Shown piece by piece: positions 17,410-25,869 of a stretch of DNA of 43,276 nucleotides. The position numbers and the translations under genes were made by a program. Below the pieces are notes generated by a model. It made no database searches, was not told the DNA's origin, and saw nothing but the letters and a program-made list of their open reading frames with translations. How positions within the stretch are numbered: the first letter of the stretch is position 1; each line of letters opens with the position of its first letter. This stretch comes from Atribacterota bacterium (lineage in GTDB: Bacteria > Atribacterota > Atribacteria > Atribacterales > Caldatribacteriaceae). The stretch lies in assembly GCA_039638595.1 (NCBI GenBank), contig JBDIWM010000014.1, positions 1-43,276 on the forward strand. The letters run 5' to 3'.

Positions 17410-18579
17410 TTACTCTAACCACTGCAAAGGATTTTCTTCTTTGGCTTTTTCTCCCACCCGCACTTCAAAATGGAGGGTCGGTCGGTCCACCAGTCCCGTA
17501 TCACCCACAAGACCAATCACCTGTCCCTCTTTTACCTCCTGCCCAGAACTCACCTTCAGCTCCCCAAGATGGGCGTATACCGTAAAGATATCCCGTCCAT
17601 GGTCGAGGATAATGGTTTTTCCATAGCCCCGCACGTTCTGGGCCAGAATCACCACTCCCGATGAAGCCGCCACAACCGGCGAACCCAGGGGGGCAGCGAC
17701 ATCAATCCCCGGGTTATAAAAGGTGACTCCGTAACGGGGATCTTTGCTCTCGCCAAAGGAACGAATCACTTTCCCTCCCTGGACTGGCCAGAGCAACCGC
17801 CCCCTTTTGGCCGTAGACACAACCGGTGCGCTTTTTCGCTCAGCCAACTTTTTCTGCAGCGCCACGATCATCCCTTCCACTTCCTTCTGAGCTTGGGCTA
17901 ACTTCTGCCGGGTGGCCTGAAACTTCTGCCGGTCGGCGTTCACTTTGGCGAGCATCTCCTGACGAGCCTTTTTGAGTTGAGTAAGGCGTCCATTTTCCAG
18001 AGCCATTTTCTCTTTGAGGGTACTCTCCAAGCGCATGGTGTTTTTGATTTCCTCTAGCTTCCGGCTCAACGATTCTTTCTCCTCCACATGGGTGAGGATG
18101 ACCCCGGTTTCAAACTGATAGTATTTCCGCAGTAAATACCACTTTTCCTCCCATTCTGAAGGGGAAGCACTTTCTAAGAGGAATTCCCAGAAACCCATCC
18201 CCAAATCCTGGCGATAGACCCGGGCAAGCACCTCCCGCACCTTGGCCTCGTTACTGGCGATACGCTGCGACAGCGATTCCACCTCTTTTTCCAGGCGCAT
18301 CCGTTCCTCCTGGAGTTCCAGAATTCGCTTCCGAGAACGGGCAATATCCTTTTCCAAACGGTCAATCTGACCGTCCAGCTTCTCGATTTCTCCCAGGAGG
18401 TTTTTTTCCTTCTTCAGCACCTTGTTCAATTCCTGTTCCACCCGGGCCTGCTCATTTTTGAGCTCCATCAACCGTTTTTCCTGGGAAGTAATTTCCTGTT
18501 CCAGGTTTTCCCCCTGGGCCCAGAGCAGAGGCACACCACAAAAGAAAACCGTCAGGAAAATCAGGATTGTCCTTTTCAT
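17410..18579 (-). CDS. EnvC-like coiled-coil protein with degenerate LytM domain
   Basis: A 389-residue exported protein: signal peptide (cleavage after about LLWAQG), long coiled-coil (about 25-245) and a C-terminal M23/LytM domain (about 270-389). In active M23 enzymes the first zinc ligand is the His of HxGID. Here it is Asn (NPGID). The catalytic first His of the HLHFE motif is Thr (TLHFE). The YAHL His and the last HFE His remain. This pattern resembles E. coli EnvC, which lost hydrolase activity and activates cell-wall amidases when driven by FtsEX. The gene overlaps ftsX by 4 nt and follows ftsE, supporting that role. No amidase gene is in the window. Confidence 0.88.
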   Translation of the reverse strand: MKRTILIFLTVFFCGVPLLWAQGENLEQEITSQEKRLMELKNEQARVEQELNKVLKKEKNLLGEIEKLDGQIDRLEKDIARSRKRILELQEERMRLEKEVESLSQRIASNEAKVREVLARVYRQDLGMGFWEFLLESASPSEWEEKWYLLRKYYQFETGVILTHVEEKESLSRKLEEIKNTMRLESTLKEKMALENGRLTQLKKARQEMLAKVNADRQKFQATRQKLAQAQKEVEGMIVALQKKLAERKSAPVVSTAKRGRLLWPVQGGKVIRSFGESKDPRYGVTFYNPGIDVAAPLGSPVVAASSGVVILAQNVRGYGKTIILDHGRDIFTVYAHLGELKVSSGQEVKEGQVIGLVGDTGLVDRPTLHFEVRVGEKAKEENPLQWLE

Positions 18580-19436
18580 GGCATCTCCTTCAGCACTCCG
18601 TTGACCGCCACAAAGGTTCCCACCATACTCAGGATACCACTCAAAAACACGTTAATCAAAAAAAGGGGCAGAAAAAAATCCGCAAACCGCACCCAGAAAA
18701 AGGCGGGAAAAGACGCTTCCAAAAATTCCAGAAAGAAGCGAAAAAAGAAGCTGCTCACCACAAAAGCCGTCATCCCCCCCAAAAAACCCTCCAGGACCCC
18801 CTCCCCTAAGAACGAAGCTCGGATCTGCCGGTTGGTGGCCCCCAAAAGACGCAACACTCGAATCTCCTCTTGATGGAAACGGACTTTCAGGGTGACCATG
18901 CTTCCAATCAAAAGGAGCACAAAAATGAACACCCCCAAAATTACGACTCCCCCTGCCCCTACAAAAAACCGGTGGAAGCGGAGCAGTTCTTCGACGTTTT
19001 TCCCCCCATAGACCACCTCATCAAAGACCGGAATCTTTTTCATCTCCGCCGCCAGTTTGGGGAGGTCTTCAAGCCGCTCGGGAAGGACCTCCAGAGAAGC
19101 CGGAAAAGGATTCTCTCCTCCAGGTAAATCCTCTTCCTGCAGAGCAAAATACTGCAAAAACCGCCTGCGGGCTTCCTCCGCATCCACAAACACCACCTGC
19201 TTCACCGCAGCCCAATCTTCGATTTTTTGCTGGACTTCCTGGATTTTCTCCAGAGGGGTGCCCACCACAAAAAAAGCCCGCAGAGTGAAGCTCCCTTTCC
19301 ACATCTCCCGCATCTTATCCAGCTCCAGGTAGCCGAAGATAAAAAGATTGAGAATCAGCTGAGTAAAAAAGATACTCAAGCACCCCATGATAAAAAAGGA
19401 AGGTTTGCGAGAGAGGCGGCGGAAGAAAAATTTCAT
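18576..19436 (-). CDS. ftsX: Cell division protein FtsX
   Basis: A 286-residue protein with the FtsX layout: a first membrane helix (about 15-37), an extracytoplasmic loop of about 120 residues, then three helices (about 165-190, 213-235, 255-280). The segment VRFHQEEIRVLRLLGAT is the conserved coupling-helix region of the FtsX permease family. It overlaps ftsE and the EnvC-like gene by 4 nt each (ATGA junctions), so expression is tightly coupled. In the family FtsX relays ATP-driven movement of FtsE to a periplasmic hydrolase activator, here presumably the adjacent coiled-coil LytM protein. Confidence 0.93.
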   Translation of the reverse strand: MKFFFRRLSRKPSFFIMGCLSIFFTQLILNLFIFGYLELDKMREMWKGSFTLRAFFVVGTPLEKIQEVQQKIEDWAAVKQVVFVDAEEARRRFLQYFALQEEDLPGGENPFPASLEVLPERLEDLPKLAAEMKKIPVFDEVVYGGKNVEELLRFHRFFVGAGGVVILGVFIFVLLLIGSMVTLKVRFHQEEIRVLRLLGATNRQIRASFLGEGVLEGFLGGMTAFVVSSFFFRFFLEFLEASFPAFFWVRFADFFLPLFLINVFLSGILSMVGTFVAVNGVLKEMP

Positions 19437-20122
19437 GAGGCACTCACTTTTCCTCGCTCCAGCCTGACCACTCGTCCTCCAAAAACCTGCAGGAGTTCCT
19501 GGTCGTGGGTGGCCAGGATGACGGTTGCCTTCGTCTTCTGGACAAACTCAAAAAGGATACCCACCACTTCCTGCGCGGATTCCTCATCCAGGTTCTTGGT
19601 CGGCTCATCAGCTAAAACCAGTCCTGGCTGGTGAATCAGTGCTCTTCCCAGGCTCAACTTCTGCCTCTCACCCCCTGACAGCCATTCCACCCGATGCAAC
19701 CCCTTTTTCTCCAATCGCAAAAACCGAAGCATTTCTTTGGCCATCCGAAAGGCCTTGTTCCGCTTCACCTGCAACACCTCTAAGGGGACGAGGAGGTTCT
19801 CAAGAACCGTCCACTCTGGTACAAGGTGTAGGTCCTGAAAAATCATTCCCAGATTCTGGCGCAACAGCGGCACATACCGTTCCTCCAGGTGACTAATCCG
19901 GCACCCCGAAAGCCACACTTCTCCTCTGGTGGGTCGCTCTTCCCGGTTAATGAGCTTTAAAAGGGTCGTTTTCCCCGCCCCACTTGGCCCAAAGAGGAAC
20001 ACGAACTCCCCTTCCCCCAAGGCCAGATTAACCCCTTCCAGAGCCCTCACTCCGGTGGGATAGATTTTGGATACATCTTTAAATTCCAGAAACGGTTTCA
20101 CGTTTCCCATTATACCATTCAC
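19433..20122 (-). CDS. ftsE: Cell division ATP-binding protein FtsE
   Basis: An ABC ATPase of about 229 residues with Walker A GPSGAGKT, Q-loop in MIFQDL, signature LSGGERQK, Walker B LVLADEPT and the switch His in ATHDQE. KNLDEE replaces the usual GNLD after Walker B, a mild divergence. A frame extends to 20221, but that part overlaps the glycosyltransferase gene. GTG 20122 overlaps the upstream stop in a GTGA junction, with GGGAG upstream; ATG 20110 is the alternative. The next gene is ftsX with a 4-nt overlap, which fixes the identity over other ABC ATPases. Confidence 0.92.
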   Translation of the reverse strand: MNGIMGNVKPFLEFKDVSKIYPTGVRALEGVNLALGEGEFVFLFGPSGAGKTTLLKLINREERPTRGEVWLSGCRISHLEERYVPLLRQNLGMIFQDLHLVPEWTVLENLLVPLEVLQVKRNKAFRMAKEMLRFLRLEKKGLHRVEWLSGGERQKLSLGRALIHQPGLVLADEPTKNLDEESAQEVVGILFEFVQKTKATVILATHDQELLQVFGGRVVRLERGKVSAS

Positions 20123-20835
20123 CGCTGTATTCGCTCCCGCAAAAGGAGGACTCCAAAGCGAAAAAACGAAGGAAGGACCCTGCGGACTCGTTGCGGCTCG
20201 CTCCCCACTCGCCAGAGCCATTCGAAGCCCAGCCGCCGGACAAAATATGGTGCTCGTTTCTTCTCTCCACTCCAGACATCAAAACTTCCCCCAACACCCA
20301 TAAAAAGGGAAGGAATCAATGCGTCTCGGTACGTGTCAATCCACAGTTCCTGCCGTGGAGACCCCATCCCCACCAGAAGCAATGTCGCCGCAGTTTGGTT
20401 GATGGCTCTGACCACCTGAGCATCATCTGCACAGTAGCCATGGTGAACACCAACAATTTGAAGCCCCGGATACCGCCTGCACAACACCTCGGCTGCTTTT
20501 TCCGCAACCCCCTCCTTTCCCCCCAAAAGGTAAACCCGCCACCCTTCGTCGCGGCCTCTCTCCAGCAGAGCCTCAGCCAGCTCTATCCCGGGAAGGCGTC
20601 TGATAGGGGTTTGCCCCAGAAACCTTGCCCCCCAGATAATCCCCATCCCATCGGGAATCAAGAGTTCGGCCCGCTTGAGCACCTCTCGAAAGCGATGATT
20701 CCGGGACTGACAGGCCAGCATCTCGGGGTTGAGGGTTACAAGGTGCATTTTTCGTCCTTTTTGTACTGCCTCACTGAGAAGGTCCACAATGGCCTTTTTT
20801 TCAAGCTCCGAAATGGAAAAACCCAGAAAATCCAT
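20119..20835 (-). CDS. WecG/TagA/CpsF family glycosyltransferase
   Basis: A 238-residue GT26 enzyme. Family segments are clear: TLNPEMLACQ (the TxN motif), LLIPDGMGIIWGARFLG, VYLLGGKEGVAEKAA, LLVGMGSPRQELWI and GVGGSFDVWSGEKKRAP. The family adds N-acetylmannosamine-type sugars to lipid-linked intermediates in teichoic acid, secondary wall polymer or enterobacterial common antigen synthesis. Neighbouring csaB, whose product pyruvylates such polymers, suggests a secondary cell-wall polymer that anchors an S-layer. It starts 3 nt after the csaB stop codon and overlaps ftsE. Confidence 0.93.
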   Translation of the reverse strand: MDFLGFSISELEKKAIVDLLSEAVQKGRKMHLVTLNPEMLACQSRNHRFREVLKRAELLIPDGMGIIWGARFLGQTPIRRLPGIELAEALLERGRDEGWRVYLLGGKEGVAEKAAEVLCRRYPGLQIVGVHHGYCADDAQVVRAINQTAATLLLVGMGSPRQELWIDTYRDALIPSLFMGVGGSFDVWSGEKKRAPYFVRRLGFEWLWRVGSEPQRVRRVLPSFFRFGVLLLRERIQR

Positions 20836-20838
20836 GGT

Positions 20839-21885
20839 TCACCCCAGAAGTTGCAGGAAATCGAAGAGTTTTTCCTCCATCCTCCCGAAACGAGTGGACA
20901 AAAGCGCCTTCGCTACTTTATTTTTTTCTGCAAGAAGATGCCGCCTGGTGTACATGGCGATGAGCGCTTCCGGGGAAAGTCCCTGGAAGGAAAGGAGATT
21001 TTCTCCCGAAAAAAGCGAAGCCAGAGCCCGAATTTTGGGGTCAACATCAAAAGCCACCCAGGGGATGTCGAGCATGGTGGAAAGCACCAGAGGATGAAAG
21101 CGCATGCTGAAAACCATATCCACGTTCTGAAAATAGGCCAATACCTCCATAAGATGGTCAAACGAAAAACTCCGTACCCCCAGGCGTTTCGCAAGACGGC
21201 TCACAAACTCCCCATCCAGCTGGTGGTGAAAGGCCACGAACTCCATTTCCGGCACGAAAGCCAAAAGGGCTTTGAGAGACCGAAAGAGGTTTTCTTCTTT
21301 TTCCCTATCCACCGGGCGCAAGAATACGGCCACCTTCTCTGCGGAACCTTTTTTTTCCGGGAGGAGGTCCTGGAGCAAAAAGACCGGGTCCACCCCCAGC
21401 ACTACCCGGGATGGCCTGGTCCCCAGTTGATACGCCAAAGTGCAACTCTCCTCATCCCGCAAAAGGAGGAACGAGCGGCGCAGCACCCCGGAAACCATCC
21501 ACCGACTGAGAGACCGCTTGAAGGGTCCCAGCCCACATCCATAGAAGAGAATGGGTTTTCCCCAAAAAAGGGCAAAACGGAGGAGGCTATAATAGTAAGC
21601 AAGCGAACGGAAGCTGGTCGTATCCTGGAGAAGGCTTCCTCCCCCCACCATGAGGGCTTGGGAATTCTTCACCTGCTTGAGGATCTGGGGAAAGCACTCC
21701 CGAGAAACCACCTCCACTCCTGGAGGAAAATCAAATAAGGGATTTGTGGTCCGGTAGAGGACCTGGCATACAAATTGCCCACCGTTTCGTCTCAGTTTTT
21801 CCACCGCACGCAGGGTGGCAAGGAGACTCAGCTCGTCGCCCCAGTTTCCGAAACCATAGTACCCCAGAAAAAAAAGGTGGGTAAT
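20839..21885 (-). CDS. csaB: Polysaccharide pyruvyl transferase CsaB (AUU start)
   Basis: About 348 residues. The N-terminus LGYYGFGNWGDE is the CsaB signature, and VGGGSLLQDTTS, LFYGCGLGPFKRS, DEESC and MRFHPLVLS are further family blocks. CsaB adds ketal pyruvate to cell-wall polysaccharide so that SLH-domain S-layer proteins can bind. No ATG, GTG or TTG lies at the expected start. ATT at 21885 is one base after the upstream stop codon, six bases from GGGGAG, and places the signature at the usual distance from the N-terminus. A TTG at 21906 inside the upstream gene has no ribosome binding site. AUU is therefore the best-supported start. The longer frame to 22005 is an overlap artefact. Confidence 0.88.
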   Translation of the reverse strand: MTHLFFLGYYGFGNWGDELSLLATLRAVEKLRRNGGQFVCQVLYRTTNPLFDFPPGVEVVSRECFPQILKQVKNSQALMVGGGSLLQDTTSFRSLAYYYSLLRFALFWGKPILFYGCGLGPFKRSLSRWMVSGVLRRSFLLLRDEESCTLAYQLGTRPSRVVLGVDPVFLLQDLLPEKKGSAEKVAVFLRPVDREKEENLFRSLKALLAFVPEMEFVAFHHQLDGEFVSRLAKRLGVRSFSFDHLMEVLAYFQNVDMVFSMRFHPLVLSTMLDIPWVAFDVDPKIRALASLFSGENLLSFQGLSPEALIAMYTRRHLLAEKNKVAKALLSTRFGRMEEKLFDFLQLLG

Positions 21886-21886
21886 G

Positions 21887-23737
21887 CTACTCCCCCCAGC
21901 GCGCAAAAAAGTGGTAGATGGCCAGTCCCACTTTGATTGCCACCCAATAAACGAAGAACACCGCGATACTGAGCGCCATGGCGTTTCCAAAGCGCAGGAG
22001 CACAAAGAGAAACGGGGTATGGAGGTGCGAGAAGGAATTCAAAAAAGTGGTGAACCCCACCGTCACCGCCAGCCACAGCAATATCTGGTAGGCCGGGCGA
22101 AAAGCTGACAGGGGAAACACCGAAAGCAACCACAACGCCGGATACCCAATCAGGAATTCCTTGGTTCTGGGCCGCATGAAGAGCATCCGTTCTAAACCTC
22201 CCCGCATCAGGCTCTCCAGACCCCCCGCGGGAAGAAGGGGAAAATTTCCCGAACGGGTAAGGTAAAGCACCGTTCCCACCGCTACGATTCCCAGAATCAA
22301 AAGCTCAAATCGCTTCAGGTAATCCAGGAAAAACTGCCCAACACTCACCCCCAGTAGCCGAGCTTTGAAAAGATAAAGCAGTACAAAAAGCGGCGGTAAG
22401 GCCAGAGAGACCTTTACCCCGAAGTACTGGTGGATACGCAGCACAAACAGCCAGTGATAGAGCCCCATCGAAACCACCATGGCTCCAGCAAAAAGGGTCA
22501 GAAAAGAGAGACCAAGACCCTGAAGGATTTTTTCCTTGCGAAAGTTTTCCACACAGAGGATAACCGCAAGCGTCGGCACCACCACTCCAGCCCAGAGTCC
22601 CAAAATTTTCATCCCCCCAATGGGGTTTAAAAAAATCCCCAGAAGGAGCACCACCAGGGAACCGAGAAAGGGCACAAGGTGAAAATCGAAGAAAAACTCC
22701 CAGAGCAAAAGTGTCATCACCGCCATCGAAACGGCAAAAAGAGCGAGCATGAAGCGAGGCACCGCAAAGGGACGCTGAGGTACCACCGCCTTCCCCAGTA
22801 CAAAACCATTTTCCCGAAGAGTTTGCAAAATATTTTGGAAGTAGGTCAGGTTTTTCTCCACGCTCTTGGCCGAAGGGGGCTCAGTAAAGGCTCGCAGATA
22901 GATAAGTGCCACCGAGCGTTCTTTGACCGCCCGCAAAAATCGCTCCTTGGCGGCCACCGGGGTATAGTTTTTCAATTCATCTGGAGCAATGCTGTGCACC
23001 CGCACCGTCAAATCAGGAATGAGGGAACTCAACGTGGTTTCCCCTTTCTGGCCCACGAATTCAAGGTAACCAAAAAAGAGCTTTCGTTCCCGCAAGAATG
23101 AAGCCATCCGCTTCAGGGAAGCCGGCTCTCCATATCCCAGAACCGAATCTCCCTGGAAAATAACTCCCTCAGCCCTCTCCCAGACCGGGTCCTCGAGGAG
23201 TGTCTCCATCGTCTCCGGAGAAAGGTCGTAACGGTTGATGGGGCGCAAAACAACCCGGAATCCGGCATCGGATAAAAACTGAACCAGTTCCCGGTTCCAG
23301 CCCAGCCCCATTTTGTCTTCCTCTTCGAATACGACGTTCATTCCCACGATTCCTTCCTGGGGTTCCTCCGCCTTTTTCCCCAAAATGTTGAGCTGTCGGA
23401 TAATGGTTTCCCTGAGCCTGGGGTCAGGGACCTGAAAGTAGCGGTACAGTGTCCCTCCAGAATAGGCCACCGGTATCACCCTTCCCGTATCCTTGAGACG
23501 CCTTAGAGAGTACTCGTTCACCCCCACGGTTTCCACACCCATCTCCCGGAGCTTGGTTATCAGAGCCAGTGGGTCAATCCCCTGGGTTTTCCCCAGCCAT
23601 TCGATGTCATCCCAATCCACCACCACTTCCACCCGGCGGCTAGCAAATTCTCGACTCACTCGGGAAGGCACCAGTGAAAGACCTGTTCCCAAGGCGATGA
23701 TACAGGCCAAAAGAAGGAAAAAAACCCTGCGTTCCAT
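21887..23737 (-). CDS. DUF5693 multi-pass membrane protein
   Basis: A 616-residue protein. The signal-anchor at residues about 5-25 is followed by a ~300-residue soluble part (VDWDDIEWLGKTQG, GVNEYSLRRL, FGYLEFVGQKG), which would lie outside the cytoplasm, then about eight to ten hydrophobic helices to the C-terminus. The arrangement and location immediately before csaB match the DUF5693 family, often a neighbour of csaB in Firmicutes; function unknown. A role in moving or polymerising envelope polysaccharide is possible, but nothing visible proves it. ATG 23737 has GGAGG five bases upstream and shares one base with the stop codon of the biotin carrier gene; a GTG four codons upstream is less likely. 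Confidence 0.8.
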   Translation of the reverse strand: MERRVFFLLLACIIALGTGLSLVPSRVSREFASRRVEVVVDWDDIEWLGKTQGIDPLALITKLREMGVETVGVNEYSLRRLKDTGRVIPVAYSGGTLYRYFQVPDPRLRETIIRQLNILGKKAEEPQEGIVGMNVVFEEEDKMGLGWNRELVQFLSDAGFRVVLRPINRYDLSPETMETLLEDPVWERAEGVIFQGDSVLGYGEPASLKRMASFLRERKLFFGYLEFVGQKGETTLSSLIPDLTVRVHSIAPDELKNYTPVAAKERFLRAVKERSVALIYLRAFTEPPSAKSVEKNLTYFQNILQTLRENGFVLGKAVVPQRPFAVPRFMLALFAVSMAVMTLLLWEFFFDFHLVPFLGSLVVLLLGIFLNPIGGMKILGLWAGVVVPTLAVILCVENFRKEKILQGLGLSFLTLFAGAMVVSMGLYHWLFVLRIHQYFGVKVSLALPPLFVLLYLFKARLLGVSVGQFFLDYLKRFELLILGIVAVGTVLYLTRSGNFPLLPAGGLESLMRGGLERMLFMRPRTKEFLIGYPALWLLSVFPLSAFRPAYQILLWLAVTVGFTTFLNSFSHLHTPFLFVLLRFGNAMALSIAVFFVYWVAIKVGLAIYHFFARWGE

Positions 23738-24108
23738 TATTCCCTCCACTCTTCCACCTCCAGCAACGTATCACCCACATCCACCGTGTCGTTCTCTTCC
23801 ACATAGACACCGGTGACCACCCCAGGGTGTTCGATGGAAATTTCGTTTTCCATCTTCATGGCTTCCAAAATCACCGCCACCTGCCCAGCTTTCACCTGGT
23901 CTCCCTTTTTCACATTCACCGCCAGAATCCGACCAGGCATGGGTGAACGGATGGTGGTGGTGACCTGTAACCCTTCACCGCTTTTTTTCCCCTCCCGAAC
24001 CCTGGCGATGTTGCTGATTTCAAAACCCTTTCTTTCACCCTCTTCAACGATTTCCATCACTTCTACCTGATACTCTTCTCCATTGACCCGAACCCAGAAT
24101 CGGCGCAC
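23737..24108 (-). CDS. Biotin carboxyl carrier protein of a biotin-dependent decarboxylase/carboxylase
   Basis: A 123-residue protein. The last ~75 residues form a biotinyl domain with the attachment motif EAMKME (biotinylated Lys85). The first ~45 residues (VRVNGEEYQVEV) are the lead strand seen in carrier subunits of methylmalonyl-CoA, glutaconyl-CoA and oxaloacetate decarboxylases. A loosely structured linker joins them. Its place behind the carboxyltransferase subunit and small subunit indicates one enzyme complex. The stop codon overlaps the DUF5693 ATG by one base. Confidence 0.93.
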   Translation of the reverse strand: MRRFWVRVNGEEYQVEVMEIVEEGERKGFEISNIARVREGKKSGEGLQVTTTIRSPMPGRILAVNVKKGDQVKAGQVAVILEAMKMENEISIEHPGVVTGVYVEENDTVDVGDTLLEVEEWRE

Positions 24109-24114
24109 CAGTTT

Positions 24115-24312
24115 CTACCTCCTCAAAAAGTGGACCACTAAACTTCCTTCCTGCAACGCCATCTCTTTCCAGCCCCGGTTTTTTCGCACCACATAAGGAC
24201 GGGTTTTTTTCGGGGCTTCTTCTTCCTTCAAAATTTCCGAAAGGACGGCCATAATGGCCGCCACCACTTCCGGCTTCAACGCCACACCCATGTCATACCG
24301 GGAAATTGCCAT
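24115..24312 (-). CDS. Small subunit of the biotin-dependent complex (OadG-like cytosolic part)
   Basis: A 65-residue soluble protein. LKPEVVAAIMAVLSEIL followed by a basic stretch and RGWKEMALQEG resembles the cytosolic tail of the gamma/delta subunits of sodium-pumping decarboxylases, which bind the carboxyltransferase. The usual membrane helix of those subunits is missing. The start has a long purine run (GAGGAGGGGG) eight bases upstream and overlaps the carboxyltransferase gene by 20 nt. Assignment rests on weak resemblance plus context, so it may be a linker that tethers carrier and transferase. Confidence 0.6.
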   Translation of the reverse strand: MAISRYDMGVALKPEVVAAIMAVLSEILKEEEAPKKTRPYVVRKNRGWKEMALQEGSLVVHFLRR

Positions 24313-25852
24313 GTTTTTTCCCCCTCCTCCCCTCCCGTTTCGACCAGAAAATCTCCAGAGCCCGCACCACTTTCAAGCGAGTCACCACCGGATCAATAAC
24401 CTGGTCCACATAGCCTCTTTTCGCTGCCTGATAGGGATTATAAAACTCCCGCCGGTACTGGTCGATGAGTTTTTCCCGTTCCACCTCCGGATCCAGAGCC
24501 TTTTCCAGTTCCTGACGGAAAATGATGGCCACCGCCCCCTCAGCCCCCATCACGGCAATCTCTGCCGTGGGCCAGGCCAAAACCAAATCCGCTCCCAAAT
24601 CCCGGCTGCACATGGCCAGATACGCCCCTCCGTATGCCTTACGCACGATTACAGTAATCTTGGGAACGGTGGCTTCAGAATATGCATAGAGCATTTTCGC
24701 TCCGTGGCGAATGATACCTCCAAATTCCTGGTTGGTCCCGGGAAGGAAACCGGGTACATCCACCAGAGTCAAAAGTGGAATCCCAAAACAATCGCAGAAC
24801 CGGATGAACCGGGAAGCCTTATCAGCTGAATCGATATCCAGACATCCAGCTAAGTGATAGGGCTGATTGGCTACTATCCCCACCACGTGCCCTCCCATCC
24901 GGGCAAATCCCACGATGATATTCCGGGCAAAATCCTTCTGCACCTCAAAAAAACTTTCCTGATCCACAATTTCCTGGATCACCTTCTTCATGTCGTAGGG
25001 CTTATTGGGATTGGGAGAAACAACCTCAAGAAGGGTCCGATTCTCTCGGTCCACGGGGTCACTGCTTTCCGCAAACGGTGGTTCTTCAGCGTTATTAGAA
25101 GGGAGATAACTCAACAACCGGCGTAGGTCCAGAAAACACTCCTCTTCGTTTCGGGCAATGAAATGGGCCACCCCACTTCTGCTGGCATGGGTCAATGCCC
25201 CACCCAGCTCTTCGGCCGACACTTCCTCACCGGTGGCGGCTTTCACTACCTGAGGACCGGTGACAAACATCTTACTCATTCCCTCAACCATGAAAATGAA
25301 ATCCATGAGAGCCGGAGAATACACCGCACCGCCAGCACAGGGACCGGCGATGACCGCAATCTGAGGAATCACCCCTGAAGCCTGGGTATTGCGCCAGAAA
25401 ATCTGGCCGTATCCGGAAAGGGAATCAATACCTTCCTGAATGCGCGCTCCTCCAGAATCGTTGATACCGATGACCGGCGCTCCCACCTTGAGGGCCATAT
25501 CCATGATTTTACAAATCTTTTTGGCGTGCATCTCCCCCAGCGATCCCCCCATCACGGTGAAATCCTGAGAGTAGGCAAAAACCGCCCTTCCATCCACCGT
25601 CCCAAATCCCGTCACCACCCCATCGGCCGGAACGGTTTTTTCTTTCATCCCAAAACGTTCTGCCCGATGCTCCACAAAGAGGTCCACTTCTTCAAAACTT
25701 CCTCTATCGAAGAACATCTCCATCCGTTCCCGAGCAGTGCGTTTTCCCGACTGGTGCTGCTTTTCAATGGCTTTCTTTCCCCCACCCAAAATCAGGGCTT
25801 CGTTTTTCTCTTTCAGCTCCTGAACTAGCTCGGCAATGCGCTTATATTTCAT
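24293..25852 (-). CDS. mmdA: Carboxyltransferase subunit (methylmalonyl-CoA decarboxylase alpha / propionyl-CoA carboxylase beta type)
   Basis: A 519-residue crotonase-fold carboxyltransferase. Typical blocks: KRTARERMEMFFD, YSQDFTVMGGSLGE, NDSGGARIQEGIDSL, AGPCAGGAVYSPAL, LVDVPGFLPGTNQE and MCSRDLGADL. These fit the acyl-CoA carboxyltransferase family acting on propionyl-/methylmalonyl-CoA. With the carrier and small subunit next door it may be part of a sodium-pumping methylmalonyl-CoA decarboxylase or of a soluble acyl-CoA carboxylase. Neither the membrane beta subunit nor biotin carboxylase is in the window, so the reaction direction is undecided. ATG 25852 with AAAAGGG upstream is preferred to a TTG seven codons earlier that overlaps the previous stop. 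Confidence 0.9.
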   Translation of the reverse strand: MKYKRIAELVQELKEKNEALILGGGKKAIEKQHQSGKRTARERMEMFFDRGSFEEVDLFVEHRAERFGMKEKTVPADGVVTGFGTVDGRAVFAYSQDFTVMGGSLGEMHAKKICKIMDMALKVGAPVIGINDSGGARIQEGIDSLSGYGQIFWRNTQASGVIPQIAVIAGPCAGGAVYSPALMDFIFMVEGMSKMFVTGPQVVKAATGEEVSAEELGGALTHASRSGVAHFIARNEEECFLDLRRLLSYLPSNNAEEPPFAESSDPVDRENRTLLEVVSPNPNKPYDMKKVIQEIVDQESFFEVQKDFARNIIVGFARMGGHVVGIVANQPYHLAGCLDIDSADKASRFIRFCDCFGIPLLTLVDVPGFLPGTNQEFGGIIRHGAKMLYAYSEATVPKITVIVRKAYGGAYLAMCSRDLGADLVLAWPTAEIAVMGAEGAVAIIFRQELEKALDPEVEREKLIDQYRREFYNPYQAAKRGYVDQVIDPVVTRLKVVRALEIFWSKREGRRGKKHGNFPV

Positions 25853-25869
25853 CCCTTTTCCCTTTTCGC

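Noticed and set aside
20191-21738. A 515-codon open frame on the plus strand
   Set aside because: Lies antisense to tagA and csaB, has low-complexity His/Pro/Gln/Lys-rich composition typical of antisense shadows, and no family motif.
21886-22005. N-terminal extension of CsaB
   Set aside because: It overlaps the end of the DUF5693 gene and precedes the conserved N-terminal CsaB signature.
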